From CABZJG01 sp902512685 (lineage in GTDB: Bacteria; Pseudomonadota; Alphaproteobacteria; Rhodobacterales; Rhodobacteraceae), in contig CP179201.1 of assembly GCA_051201605.1 (NCBI GenBank), positions 682,001-746,000 on the forward strand: DNA of 64,000 nucleotides, in the 5' to 3' direction. Positions 1-9,900 of the stretch are shown piece by piece. The position numbers and the translations under genes are program-made. Each line of letters begins with the position of its first letter. Position 1 is the first letter of the stretch. Below the pieces are notes generated by a model. The model worked only from the letters and a program-made list of their open reading frames with translations. It did not search any database and was not told the DNA's origin.

Positions 1-438
1 TGCGCACGCTGTTGCACCCGCCACGCCCATTGCCGCTCCGTCCTCAAAACTCCAATCATTTGGTAATCGATGAAATTGATTAACTTTGGCACAGCAGTAG
101 GGCGCCATACCACCTAATCGGCTCCAAGGGTAAATTACACCAAATACGCGATCGCCGGCGCGAAAGTCGGTTACGCCCTCACCAATAGCATCAACAATGC
201 CACTCACGTCCATTCCCAAAATTAAGGGCTTTTTTGAGCTTGGCTTTGGTAATCCCATTGGGATCCCACCAAAAGCTGTACCCTCGGCAATGTGTGCATC
301 ATCAACATTGAGTGCGGTTGCTTTCACGTGCAGACTTATCTGGTCTTTCTTTGGTTTTGGTCTGTGAGTTTTCACCCACGTGAAGTTTGAATGTGTGCCA
401 CCCACAGGGGGACGAGAAATAAGACCCAGTGCTTTCAT
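1..438 (-). CDS. Zinc-independent MDR-family quinone oxidoreductase-like protein, 5' part
   Basis: The minus strand is open from an ATG at 438 to the window edge (146 codons), so only the N-terminal half is present. The translation has the MDR/GroES-like pattern: an N-terminal beta-rich part, then LILGMDVSGIVDAIGEGV (about residues 85-102) and DFRAGDRVFGV, which match the classical G-x-D-x-x-G-x-V and G-D-R-V blocks of quinone reductase-like dehydrogenases. No catalytic-zinc cysteine/histidine cluster is visible in this part. Known family role: NAD(P)H-dependent reduction of quinones or enones in the cytoplasm. It is divergent from the LysR gene at 568, which makes that regulator its likely controller (inference). 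Confidence 0.8.
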   Translation of the reverse strand, partial: MKALGLISRPPVGGTHSNFTWVKTHRPKPKKDQISLHVKATALNVDDAHIAEGTAFGGIPMGLPKPSSKKPLILGMDVSGIVDAIGEGVTDFRAGDRVFGVIYPWSRLGGMAPYCCAKVNQFHRLPNDWSFEDGAAMGVAGATACA

Positions 439-567
439 AATTTAATCCTCAAACTCTAAAATTTAATCAATAATCAATGCTAAATAATTCGCAGTAAATA
501 CTTATAAAAGATCAACTACTGTGCAAAAATACACTGATATTCGAATTATCAAGGTTAGGTTCACAGA
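439..567. promoter_or_regulatory. Divergent promoter region between MDR gene and LysR regulator
   Basis: This 129-bp AT-rich gap lies between two divergent start codons. LysR-type regulators usually bind such gaps at imperfect T-N11-A palindromes, and several such matches exist here, for example around 455-500. I cannot single out one operator or -35/-10 pair with confidence. Confidence 0.35.
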
Positions 568-1428
568 ATGAAATGGGATGATTTGAAGTACGCAGTAGCG
601 ATACACCGTATGGGCTCTTACTCAGGCGCAGCCGACTTATTGAACGTGACCCATACGACTGTTTCCAGACGCATACGCACATTGGAAGAGTACTTGGGCG
701 TGAAATTATTTTTGCAAACTGACGTTGGATTTACTCCGACGACTGTAGGGCTTGAGTTGATTGAAACGGCTTTAGGTACGGAGGATCAACTCATAAACCT
801 TGAACGACGCATCACTAATAATGAAGTGCAACTGCGAGGGAGCCTGAGTGTTTCAACAGTCGATTTCGTGTATGAAATCTTCAAAGATCAGTTTGCGAGT
901 TTTGTGAAAGCCAACCCAAATCTAGAAGTTTCATTGTCTACGACTAACACGCCGATTTCTTTGACTAGGTTGGAAGCAGATGTTGTTTTGCGCATTACAA
1001 ATAATCCACCAGATTACTTATTCGGTCGAAGGATAATAGACTTGAAATACGCCGTGTATGCATCTGAAGACTTGGTAAACCAAATAGGCATGGACGCGCC
1101 CTATGAAGATTACCCTTGGATACATCACACAGAAGAAATGCAGTCTGATTGGATGGACTTATGGTTGAAGAAAAACGCTCCGAACGCTTCTATCTCTTTC
1201 AGGGTTGATAGCGCAGTCACAGCGAGGCAGGCAGTTGAGTCAGGAATAGGTGTACACTTTCTCCCATCGTCCTACGCTAAGCTTCAACCAAATTTGGTTC
1301 GTATAGGATCCGAAGTCGGCGAAGTAAGCTTGTGGTTTCTAACGCATCCAGATTTGAAGACGAATGGACGAGTGAAAGCATTTAGTGACTTTATGTTTAA
1401 AGAGCTAAGGGCCAATAATTTGGATTGA
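568..1428 (+). CDS. LysR family transcriptional regulator
   Basis: The 286-aa product starts MKWDDLKYAVAIHRMGS and carries a typical LysR winged helix-turn-helix (about residues 3-60, with SYSGAADLLNVTHTTVSRRI as recognition region). A periplasmic-binding-protein-like effector domain follows (about 90-280). Length and domain order are normal for the family. Divergence from the MDR oxidoreductase gene suggests local regulation of that gene, as is common for LysR proteins. The inducer cannot be told from the sequence. Confidence 0.93.
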   Translation: MKWDDLKYAVAIHRMGSYSGAADLLNVTHTTVSRRIRTLEEYLGVKLFLQTDVGFTPTTVGLELIETALGTEDQLINLERRITNNEVQLRGSLSVSTVDFVYEIFKDQFASFVKANPNLEVSLSTTNTPISLTRLEADVVLRITNNPPDYLFGRRIIDLKYAVYASEDLVNQIGMDAPYEDYPWIHHTEEMQSDWMDLWLKKNAPNASISFRVDSAVTARQAVESGIGVHFLPSSYAKLQPNLVRIGSEVGEVSLWFLTHPDLKTNGRVKAFSDFMFKELRANNLD

Positions 1429-1499
1429 CGGTAAATATAGATGCAAGATGACATAAATGGTGAATGAACATGGATCAAAATCATATTTCCATGGCAGAC

Positions 1500-1650
1500 T
1501 GTCTTAGCCCCCTAAAACCATCCCATTACTTAATTTTCACAGGAGGTTTTAAGGACGGCACGGAAACGGTATTCGGACGAAGATGCGCTGAAGATTTTGC
1601 GAGAGATTGACGTACACTCACATGATGGGTTGGATACCGTGAGTTCCTCC
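1500..1650 (+). mobile_element. Relic of the 5' end of an IS3-family element (orfA start)
   Basis: A TGTCTTAGCCCCC end-like sequence at 1500 is followed by a ribosome site (aggaggttt) and an orfA-like frame in which the ATG has become ACG at 1555. The frame reads ARKRYSDEDALKILREID, closely matching the OrfA N-terminus encoded at 53405-53692 (ARKRYNEEDILRLLREID). The similarity stops near 1645. This is an inactive fragment of the same IS type. Confidence 0.7.
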
Positions 1651-1700
1651 TTTCTGGACCTTCCCCAACCCCTCTTTGCAAAAAAAATAGAAAAGCATAC

Positions 1701-1725
1701 CCAGCCCCCCGCTCTGGGAGGCTGG
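1701..1725 (+). terminator. Possible hairpin terminator
   Basis: CCAGCC at 1701-1706 pairs with GGCTGG at 1720-1725, and a T-run (ggttttt) follows within 10 nt. It could terminate transcription from the relic or from LysR upstream. The loop is long and C-rich, so this is tentative. Confidence 0.35.
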
Positions 1726-1796
1726 CTTGGTTTTTGGTCGGAGCCCTACCCTAACCGTTTCCTTTCCACGTACACCCGGAGCCACGCCCAGTAGTG

Positions 1797-2599
1797 GGTG
1801 TTGTCAGACAAAGCCTAACACATCTCAAAGTGCTATGATCACATAAACCTATGAAGCGCAGATTTGGAACCACTCCTTGAGAGCAGTTGTGCGTTTTTGT
1901 TTATAAGCCTGTCTGTTTTGAAGATGTCTTTCATGATTGAAGTGGTTGTATATTTGACTGTGATAACTAACAAACCTCTGGAGCGTGGCTGCTGTTTTAA
2001 ATAACTGCATTGCTCGCTCTCGCCGTCGAAACGGCAGGTGTGAGTTTTCACATCTGTTGTTTGAGCGGCCTCCACATAATTGCTTGTTAACAATTCCAAT
2101 CTCACGAAAAGCAGCGCTATAGGATGGTAACTTATCCGTTGTGATGATCTTAGGTGATCCGTGTTTACGCATTGCTTTTATGAGAAACTTCTTCGCTGCA
2201 ACCTTATTACGTCGCCTCGTGACGTAACATTCAAGAACTTCCCCTTCATGATCAACCGCACGCCACAAGTAAAAGCGTTCTCCATTTATTTTGACGAAGA
2301 CTTCATCTAGGTGCCATTGCCAGTTTGAGTGTTGACCCGCCCTCTTCTTTCGGATTTCCTTAGCAAACTTTGACCCAAACCTATCAACCCAAAACCGTAT
2401 AGTTTCGTGAGATATATCAATGCCGCGTTCATGTAAGATATCTTCAACTTGGCGGAAACTAAGGAGATAACGCACGTAATACATAACCGCTAAGCGGATG
2501 ATTTTAGGAGACGTTTTGAAGTACTTAAATGGGTTTTGTGTTGTCATTCATAAAAATTAGGTATCAACCAATGAGACGTCAAGTTTGTCTGACAATGCC
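1797..2599 (-). mobile_element. IS6-family insertion sequence (about 803 bp)
   Basis: The ends GGTGTTGTCAGACAAAGCC (1797-1815) and the complement of 2581-2599 (GGCATTGTCAGACAAACTT) form an imperfect terminal inverted repeat with a shared TTGTCAGACAAA core. A single transposase gene fills the interior. The roughly 0.8-kb size and single DDE gene are typical of IS6/IS26-type elements, which insert replicatively. Flanking 8-mers differ, so no target duplication is visible, consistent with later rearrangement. Confidence 0.85.
1849..2547 (-). CDS. IS6-family transposase
   Basis: The 232-aa protein has the usual IS6 layout: an N-terminal zinc-binding/HTH portion (starting NPFKYFKTSPKIIRLAVMYY) and a DDE catalytic core with WHLDEVFVKINGE (first Asp), IITTDKLPSY (second Asp) and the region CENSHLPFRRRERAMQ that carries the catalytic Glu. 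Length is normal, and no frameshift or stop is seen, so the enzyme looks intact. It lies inside matching inverted repeats. Confidence 0.93.
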   Translation of the reverse strand: MTTQNPFKYFKTSPKIIRLAVMYYVRYLLSFRQVEDILHERGIDISHETIRFWVDRFGSKFAKEIRKKRAGQHSNWQWHLDEVFVKINGERFYLWRAVDHEGEVLECYVTRRRNKVAAKKFLIKAMRKHGSPKIITTDKLPSYSAAFREIGIVNKQLCGGRSNNRCENSHLPFRRRERAMQLFKTAATLQRFVSYHSQIYNHFNHERHLQNRQAYKQKRTTALKEWFQICAS

Positions 2600-2627
2600 C
2601 TTTTACGGGTATAAATCGCGCAGCGCA

Positions 2628-3032
2628 TTAGACATTAAGTCCGAAGAATTTTGGTCCGGAGCGACGGGACCCTGTAATCTCATGGGCGATGCGGGAGAGG
2701 GATGAATACGGCTTTCCTGCCCATTCAAAGCCTTCGCTATTAACTCTTATTAGATAGGTTCGACCACGGTATTTGCGGATGAGTTCAGATCCGATGGGAA
2801 GAGACGCCTTTTGTTCTAAGCGGGCTGCTCCGGTTTTATGTCTTTTAAGTCGACTGAGGAGTTTCGCTTCGGCAATGTTATAGTCAGCAATGTGTCCCTG
2901 CCTTTGTTTTTTAACTTGGAGACAGTTGAGTAATACACGACTGCCTGCTTTGTTTGGTTCGCGCGTTTTGAAACACGTTCGCCAAGCCTGAACCAAGTCT
3001 TTGCGGGATGTGTTAGTATCAATTTTCAGCAA
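2628..3032 (-). CDS. DUF2924 domain protein
   Basis: The 134-aa product ends with the DUF2924 signature: a GSELIRKYRGRTYLIRV strand, then EWAGKPYSSLSRIAHEITGS and a SGPKFFGL finish. The start is a TTG at 3032; GGAG lies 7 nt upstream and no ATG is available in frame. In alphaproteobacteria DUF2924 genes commonly sit beside large serine recombinase genes in prophages or islands. Here no intact recombinase is adjacent, though recombinase relics occur at 24.4 and 37.3 kb. The molecular function is unknown. Confidence 0.82.
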   Translation of the reverse strand: MLKIDTNTSRKDLVQAWRTCFKTREPNKAGSRVLLNCLQVKKQRQGHIADYNIAEAKLLSRLKRHKTGAARLEQKASLPIGSELIRKYRGRTYLIRVNSEGFEWAGKPYSSLSRIAHEITGSRRSGPKFFGLNV

Positions 3033-3378
3033 GTTATGTCTCCGGATTATGCACCGGATGAAGCCCGGGCATTGCCGGGCGTTTAAACACTCACGCTCTG
3101 TTTGCAGGTCAAGTCAACGAGGGTTTTGAAAAAATAATAAAAAAATAATTAAATTGCATGAGTCAACCTTTGCAGCGCACCAAAAATCAGATAAGATGTA
3201 TTTGAGGGGTTGCGGAGCAACTTACAGCGACTGCGGAGTGGTCGGACAACTGCGGAGCAGTTCTCACAATCAAAACAAAATTTGATAGCGAGGCATCACG
3301 CCTATGCTTGTGATCTGCACACGCGCGCCCTGCATGATTTGTTTTGGTATATGTATCCATTTCTGCAGGAGGTCTTAA
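3033..3378. other. Intergenic region upstream of the ParB-methyltransferase
   Basis: This 346-bp gap has no credible gene. It holds an A/T-rich tract near 3125-3155, the three GCGGAG hairpins listed separately, and a strong ribosome site (AGGAGG, 3368-3373) six bases before the ATG at 3379. Confidence 0.5.
3209..3261. repeat. Three spaced palindromic GCGGAG units
   Basis: GTTGCGGAGCAAC (3209-3221), ACTGCGGAGTGGT (3230-3242) and ACTGCGGAGCAGT (3249-3261) are three near-palindromes about 20 bp apart, placed on roughly the same DNA face. They sit about 120 bp before the ParB-methyltransferase start. They could be protein-binding iterons or small hairpins. Confidence 0.6.
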
Positions 3379-4680
3379 ATGAACCTTTGTATAGAGCACA
3401 TAATTCTCAATGAACTAAAACCCTACAAACGCAATCCAAGGAGACACTCTAAAAAACAACTTACACGATTGGAAAAAAGCATCGACCGATTTGGCTACAA
3501 TAGCCCAGTTGTCATAAACTCAGATAATGTCGTTCTTTCCGGTAATGCGCGTTTGGACGTCGCCAAAGCCAAAGGCTGGAATACAATTCCATGCATCAGA
3601 GCGCAAAACATGTCGGCGGAAGATGAATTGGCCTATGTCATTGCCGACAATCAGATAGCGCTGCTTGCCTCTTGGGATGATGAGGTTTTGTCCCAAGCGT
3701 TTGAGTACCTGAAAGATCCGGTTCTTAATTTTGATATTGAGTTGACCGGCTTTGATCTGGCAGATGCGGATAGGATTATCGATGCACAAAGGTTTGAGGA
3801 GCCCTCAAACCCGCGAGATGATGAGTTTGCGCCAAAGAATAAAATTCAAAGCCGCTGTCAAACTGGTCATATCTGGCAATTAGGCCCGCACAAGCTGATC
3901 TGTGGCGATGCCCGTGATCCTGAGGTTATCAGACAGCTTATGGCGGATGAGGCGGCACGCATGGTATTTACGGATCCCCCCTATAATGTACCGATAAAAG
4001 GCAATGTCAGTGGTTTAGGCAAAATAAGCCATAATGACTTTGCTATGGCATGTGGAGAGATGTCCAAAGACGGTTTTACCAGTTTCCTGAACACGTCTTT
4101 CCAAAACATGGCTACCCACAGCATGGATGGCTCAATTCATTTTATTTGCATGGACTGGCGCCATTTGTCAGAGATGCAAGCTGCAGCAGAGGGCATTTTT
4201 ACCGAGCTTAAGAATCTGATTGTTTGGGTGAAAGACAATGGGGGCATGGGAAGCTTTTACCGAAGTCGGCATGAATTGATATTTTGCTACAAGCTGGGCA
4301 CAGCCCCGCATGTAAATACCTTCGAACTTGGCCAGCACGGTCGCTACCGCACCAATGCTTGGGAATTCAGAGGCGTTAATTCAAGGGGATCAAGTCGCCA
4401 TGAAGAGCTTGCTATGCATCCTACTGTGAAGCCTGTGCAAATGATATCGGAGGCGATTAAGGATGTAAGTTATCGGGGAGATATCGTGTTGGATATTTTT
4501 GCAGGATCCGGATCCACACTTATTGCAGCAGAAAAAACCAAACGGGCTGCCCGATTGTGTGAATTAGATCCCCGGTACTGCGACCAAATCCTGGATCGCT
4601 GGGAGCGTTATGCCAACGATCGGGCGGAATGTATTTACTCTCTCACGATCTTTCCGACGAATGAAGGGGTTGAGCAATAA
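3379..4680 (+). CDS. ParB-like domain / DNA N6- or N4-methyltransferase fusion
   Basis: The 433-aa protein begins with a ParB/sulfiredoxin-like domain (about residues 5-110; SPVVINSDNVVLSGNARLDV resembles the ParB box) and continues as an amino-methyltransferase. The catalytic DPPY is at residues 199-202 and the SAM-binding motif FAGSGS at about 374-379, so motif IV precedes motif I (beta-class order). Proteins of this fused type modify adenine or cytosine amino groups and are frequent in alphaproteobacterial prophages. It has a near-perfect AGGAGG ribosome site and overlaps the next gene by one base (TAATG), implying coupled translation. Confidence 0.9.
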   Translation: MNLCIEHIILNELKPYKRNPRRHSKKQLTRLEKSIDRFGYNSPVVINSDNVVLSGNARLDVAKAKGWNTIPCIRAQNMSAEDELAYVIADNQIALLASWDDEVLSQAFEYLKDPVLNFDIELTGFDLADADRIIDAQRFEEPSNPRDDEFAPKNKIQSRCQTGHIWQLGPHKLICGDARDPEVIRQLMADEAARMVFTDPPYNVPIKGNVSGLGKISHNDFAMACGEMSKDGFTSFLNTSFQNMATHSMDGSIHFICMDWRHLSEMQAAAEGIFTELKNLIVWVKDNGGMGSFYRSRHELIFCYKLGTAPHVNTFELGQHGRYRTNAWEFRGVNSRGSSRHEELAMHPTVKPVQMISEAIKDVSYRGDIVLDIFAGSGSTLIAAEKTKRAARLCELDPRYCDQILDRWERYANDRAECIYSLTIFPTNEGVEQ

Positions 4681-5381
4681 TGTCAAAAGACAAACCTCCC
4701 AAAAATCTGCGGACTTATGAGGTTGGCTACGGCCAACCTCCAAAAGACAAACGCTTCAAACCGGGCACCTCAGGCAATCCTAAAGGAAGGCCAAAGGGAA
4801 AGAAATCTGCGCCTCACTCTGCTGATGCACATGCGATGATGGCTCTGTTTTTTGCTGAGTTTGAAAGGAAAGTTGCTGTAACTGAGAATAATACTGTGAA
4901 GAATATATCGATAGGTCAGGCTGTAATACCTTCTCTCGCTATCAAAGCAGCGACGGGCGATCATCGGTCACAAAAGTTGTATCTGGACTACGCTGTGCGG
5001 TTCTCTGAAGAGAAGCAAAAAAAGGGGGAGGAACTCAGCGAGGCTTTGATCAATTACAAGATCCATTGGGAAGAAGAAATTTACCGAGCTAACAAAGCTG
5101 GCATTTCCATTGATGATCCGGTGCCGCACCCAGATCAGATAAGTATCCAAAGTAATGGAAAGGTGATAATTCGAGGACCACAAACCCGGCAGCAAGATAA
5201 TCTTATCAAAAAATATGAGTCAAAATTGCAGGAAATTGAAGCAATAAGCGCAGAAATAAAGGAATATTCAAAGAGGGATTGGGAAAACCCTGCGTATAAA
5301 TCGGCTATGGCAAAGTTTATGGCTCTAGCAAAAGAAGCGTTCGAGTGTGAAGAAAGATTGAAAGAGATGTTTGAGGTTTAA
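4680..5381 (+). CDS. DUF5681 domain protein
   Basis: The 233-aa product has an N-terminal VGYGQPPKDKRFKPGTSGNP followed by KGRPKGKK, the hallmark of DUF5681, a short basic glycine/proline-rich module found in alphaproteobacterial phage and island proteins. The C-terminal third is charged and likely helical. The ATG overlaps the stop of the methyltransferase, so the pair forms one operon. No biochemical function is established; a DNA-packaging or methylation accessory role is only a guess from context. Confidence 0.8.
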   Translation: MSKDKPPKNLRTYEVGYGQPPKDKRFKPGTSGNPKGRPKGKKSAPHSADAHAMMALFFAEFERKVAVTENNTVKNISIGQAVIPSLAIKAATGDHRSQKLYLDYAVRFSEEKQKKGEELSEALINYKIHWEEEIYRANKAGISIDDPVPHPDQISIQSNGKVIIRGPQTRQQDNLIKKYESKLQEIEAISAEIKEYSKRDWENPAYKSAMAKFMALAKEAFECEERLKEMFEV

Positions 5382-5433
5382 GTTTCCTTTTCACAAGTTT
5401 TGCAATTTCCCAAATAGAACACTAAAAAGATCT

Positions 5434-5483
5434 GCTGATTTGTAATCAGTAGGTCCGCGGTTCGAGTCCGTGTGGGGGCACCA
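5434..5483 (+). tRNA. 3' half of tRNA-Thr(TGT): integration-site scar
   Basis: The segment folds as the 3' part of a tRNA: anticodon arm 5434-5450 (GCTGA/TCAGT stem, loop TTTGTAA, anticodon TGT at 5441-5443), variable bases 5451-5455, T arm CGCGG-TTCGAGT-CCGTG (5456-5472), acceptor strand TGGGGGC (5473-5479), discriminator A and CCA. The matching 5' acceptor strand GCCCCCA and a D arm are absent upstream. A 3'-only copy of a tRNA is what site-specific integration by a tyrosine integrase leaves behind, so this is probably an att site rather than a working tRNA. Confidence 0.8.
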
Positions 5484-5790
5484 TTAACATAAATAAAATC
5501 AATAACTTATGTCTCTCACGAGTCTGCTTTCTTGTGTAATTGAAAATTATAAACAGTTATAAAATTATAGATGTTGGTTATCTAACAAATGAGTCTAATT
5601 TCTTGTCCGTCCTTAATGTAAAAGAGTTTTTTCGACCGGTTGGGCAAACAATTATAATCACGTCTATATTGGCGATGCTTATTGGAGCAGATTACAATCA
5701 CTTTTTTATGACATGATATTCGATATATTGAATTTGAATTTCTGCCTCTGAGTTAATAAGTTTTTCATTCGTCAGCAATCTTGTAGTGTC
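5484..5790. other. Intergenic AT-rich gap before the cytosine methyltransferase
   Basis: I see no gene or clear RNA in these 307 bp. They presumably contain the promoter of the methyltransferase. Confidence 0.4.
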
Positions 5791-5814
5791 TTGGTAAATC
5801 AAATAATTAAATCT

Positions 5815-6963
5815 ATGAGCATAGACCAGTTTTTTGAACTAAAAAATGGATTAGTTATGGACGTTGTTGAAATCTGTTGTGGGATGGGAGGTGCGCGAAA
5901 GGCATTTGTCGATAGCGGATTTAATGTAGTTCAGAGTATTGACGTTGATGAAAAGGTTTGTGATTTCCATCGAGAATTTTGGGGTGATGTGGACAACTAT
6001 GATATCAGCGAATGCGACTTCAAGAAAGTAAAGAGCGCTAATGTTCTCTCAGCAGGTTTTCCATGTCAACCTTTCAGTACTTCAGGATATCGAACTGGTT
6101 TTGAGCATCAACAGGGAAATGTCTTTACTGCTTTGTTGCAACTGGCAGACGAAAAAAAGTTTGATGCTATTTTCCTGGAGAACGTTCAAGGACTTTTGTC
6201 AAACGACAAGAACCGAACTTTCAAACTTATTTTGTCTGAACTATCGCGCAGATACACCTATGTTGAATGGATCACCTTTAACCTTCTCTCATTGGGTATA
6301 CCAATGAATCGCCCCAGAATAATCATTGTTGCACACAACTTTGGAAAAGAGATTCTCAGTGAACTAAGAGATAAATTTTACGAGTTCCCTTCATTAGATT
6401 TATTTTCTCAGACAGAAAATTGGACCAATGAAAACTTCAGTCAAAGATATGATGTCAATCAATTGACAGGAGTCATCAAAAATGGCGAGTATCAGATCCA
6501 ATCGTATGAGTTAAAGAAGACTAACTTCAATGGAAATTTAATGAACTTTATATTTAAGAGGAAAATAGGAGATTTTTTGATCCACAGTGGAAGGTTTTGG
6601 GGTAGGACTGGAAAAACAACTTTTTATATTTCAAATAATCAATTTTCACATAGTGTTGGCACTAGTATGGGCGGCGCTCCTACGTTTGGTTTTGCACCAG
6701 AGCACTTAACAGATGAAGTCCGCTCGTATGTCGACGAAGTAAGTAACTATCAAACTGAGCATAGTGGATATTTTGTGTTCAGAACAAAACCTGAGGAGAC
6801 GTTAAAGTTTTTTGGACCACGTGCAGAAGTTTTTTATTCAACTTTAAAGAATTTCGAAGCGCCATTAGCAACGAAATATAAATTGATCGGAAATATGTTT
6901 GCACCGGACCAAGCATTTGCTGTCACTAACGCACTTGCGACACTAGGTTTTGGTAAAATTTAA
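5815..6963 (+). CDS. DNA (cytosine-5-)-methyltransferase
   Basis: The product carries the ordered C5-methyltransferase motifs: motif I VVEICCGMGGARKAF, motif IV GFPCQPFSTSG with the catalytic Cys, motif VI FLENVQGL, motif VIII region NRPRIIIVA, and motif X KLIGNMFAP near the C-terminus. It would transfer a methyl group from SAM to C5 of cytosine. The ATG at 5815 is preferred; a TTG at 5791 would add eight residues. The gene converges on the Type ISP restriction gene with a 21-bp tail overlap. It may protect against or collaborate with a restriction activity, but Type ISP enzymes carry their own adenine methylase, so the pairing is unusual. Confidence 0.92.
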   Translation: MSIDQFFELKNGLVMDVVEICCGMGGARKAFVDSGFNVVQSIDVDEKVCDFHREFWGDVDNYDISECDFKKVKSANVLSAGFPCQPFSTSGYRTGFEHQQGNVFTALLQLADEKKFDAIFLENVQGLLSNDKNRTFKLILSELSRRYTYVEWITFNLLSLGIPMNRPRIIIVAHNFGKEILSELRDKFYEFPSLDLFSQTENWTNENFSQRYDVNQLTGVIKNGEYQIQSYELKKTNFNGNLMNFIFKRKIGDFLIHSGRFWGRTGKTTFYISNNQFSHSVGTSMGGAPTFGFAPEHLTDEVRSYVDEVSNYQTEHSGYFVFRTKPEETLKFFGPRAEVFYSTLKNFEAPLATKYKLIGNMFAPDQAFAVTNALATLGFGKI

Positions 6964-9900
6964 TTTGTAAGTGTCAAGTTTTTGTATAATTTCCACTGTG
7001 TTAATGGATACCATTATTATCTTTTTCAAATGCTTAACATAGAACTTATTTCGCTCACCACTCGCAGCGCCTAAATCTGCAAGAAAATCATCAGTATTTC
7101 TACTTTTTTTATAATTGCGCGTTTGTGTTCTTTTTAATACCCACTCTAGCGGACTGGACCCATTGTATTTTGTGTCCAAAATTTTGGATGGTATGTTTGA
7201 CACTAGTGTCGTGCGTCCATATCGAAGTTCGCAATTAGAACCACTTTTTATTAATTTGACCCGCTTTGTAATATCGTCGGTTTCATTGAAGTTAAATTCT
7301 TTCTCGAACAACTCTCCATCTGAGAATTCATCACTTGATTTCCAATTGATATGCACATTTAGTAATTCTTTCCCTAGGTCACAAAATGCGCGTAAATCAT
7401 CGCGATTTATCGCAAAGGGAACAGGTGGCATCTCCTTCCCGAGCAATGTTTCGAAGTGAACTTTATATTGCGAGCAATTTAGAAGGGCGTATGTGTAATA
7501 GAAAAGTTCATCTTCACTCAAAGACACATCATTATATTCACTACGAAATTTTTCTAGCGCTTTAGGATTTATGTTAGACTTTTTTTCTAAATTTGTATTC
7601 AGTGTGTAAACTCCATCGACAATTTCTGGATCACCGACAGGTAAGTATCTAAACTGGGGGAAGAATTGTGACTTATCAAAAAAATCATAATTGGGCACTT
7701 TATTTACTGCAAGACATGAAAAACTGGACCTACTACCCAATCCAGGTATCCCAATAGCATTGTTGACGCTACCATTGGGGAAGAATGAATTATTGAGGTA
7801 AATACTGTTGTTGTATAGTTCAGAGAAATAGACATTGCTTTCAACAAATGGACGCAGAGACGTTTGCCTGATCTGGCGTTTGTTAAATTCGGAAAATTTT
7901 TTCCTTTTAAACGCAGTCTCGAGTGTGCCATCCCATTTTATATTTTTGTCGTCCGAGAGCGATTTTTCAAACGTGCTTGGTGTTTGCAGTACCCTATAGT
8001 ATGTATCAATCATTTTGATCATGTTTTCGTGCAAGGTACCTTCGCTGAAATTTATTGCCCATTCATCTCTGTTTGTTTTTATTCCAGACGTGTAACTCAG
8101 AAAAATTCCATTATCAGGATTAGATTTGTCACCAAGTCTCAGTATATTTTTGGGTACAATCAATCGAGGGTTCAACCAATCTCCATAAGAATTTGGCGTG
8201 ATTTTTGTGGTCTGATGCGCATCAGAAAATTTACTTAAAGAGTCGTATTGCTCTAGGTGAAAAAGTTTTTGCTCAGTATTTAAATTATTGCCAATGCTTG
8301 TATGTTCGATGTCTATTGACGCCGATGTGTCGTATTTTTTAACAAAAATTGCAATTACAATCCCATTCTGTGACCGGTTTCCAAAAATATTGCCGCCCTC
8401 AACATCGTTGTCTCTATCGAAACGTGCTTTTCTTACGTCGCCTTTTAGATCCACTAGGATAATTTTTGAAAAATTATCTGCTAAAAATTTTCGGTAAGAG
8501 TCGGCAATTGAAGACTCAATCCAGGAATTGTTAATAACGAACGCTACAATTCCATTTTTTCTGATATGTGACGCTGCCCAAAATATTGATTTATAAAATG
8601 GATCAAGGAGACTTGATTTTTGTTTTGCGCTGGAAGTGTCTATTATGGTCCGCTTAAAGTCATGATCCAGTTTTGGGTAATTGGATCTAGCATGCACGGA
8701 GTAAGGAGGGTTCCCAATGATAATGTTAATTTTAGATTTTTTTTGTCCCATTCTTCGCCGAGAATTCTCTGGCATCAATTTATCAATATTGTCTTTTTCT
8801 ACTTCGTGGAGTTGAAAAGTGTCTGTAAGAACCATGCCATTGAATGGACGATAATTAGTTTCACCAGTGAGTTCCGAATAGACCGTTTCAATATTTACGC
8901 ATGAAATATAATATGCGAGGAGAATTATTTCGTTTGCATGAATTTCATGTTCATATTTTGATCTGAGTTGTTGTTCTGAGATTATTCCAGACTGCATTAG
9001 TCTCGAAATGAATGTCCCTGTTCCAGCGAAAGGATCGAGTATGTTTACTCCTTGGTGTCCGAGTGATTTACCAAACTCAGTCTGAAGTATCTCTTCCACT
9101 GAGTTAATGACAAAATCAACGATAGGTATCGGAGTATAAACAATCCCTAATTTTTTGGACAACTCTGGAAACGCAAATTTAAAAAATTTATCATATAATT
9201 CCAGTATTAATGTTTGCCTGCCATTTGATGTAACAATCCCATCTGCTCGACGCTGGACACTTTTATAGAATTTTTGAAGAGTTGAACTTTTATTTTCAAT
9301 AGACATACTTTCGGGTTGGATCTGGTTTAATACCTTTTCCATCGCATTGGAAATACCATTAAATTTCGTAAAATTATTATTCCCAAACAAACTATCAAAA
9401 ACTGGGCGTGTGATTATGTGCTGCGCAAGCATTTCAATCGCATCGCTCTCCATTATATCAGGATTTAAGTCATCACGTAATTCATTGACAAAATCCACAA
9501 AACTTTGTCTCTGAGGGGTGCCACTATTGATTACTAATTTAGTTATCTCAGCGATATGTTCCTGTGCAATCTTTGCAATGTCACTCGCCCAGTTCTCCCA
9601 ATAGTCACGAGTGCCACATTTTTCCACGATCTTTGCTTTGATCGCCTGCGATAAGTCAGTAAGTGTGAAGGACAGTTGTTCTGTTTCATCCTTTTCTACA
9701 CCCTCATCATCCTCATCTTCCCCAAGATTGGTGTCGGATACATCATCTCCATTATCAGTTTTTTTCGTTTTAGGACGTACGTCTTCAACGACCGAAGTTG
9801 TTGCTTCGAGTTCAGACGGCGATGTGCCGTCAATTATTTCAATTCTGTCTGAAACATCTTCGCCTAGACCAATACGATTGATGGTGCTGTCAAATCTTTC

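Noticed and set aside
1597..1794. 65-aa ORF after the IS relic
   Set aside because: It is the readthrough of the orfA relic into non-coding DNA; only the first residues match a transposase.
3210..3261. CRISPR-like array
   Set aside because: Three short palindromes without uniform spacers or cas genes; no CRISPR array was seen anywhere in the window.
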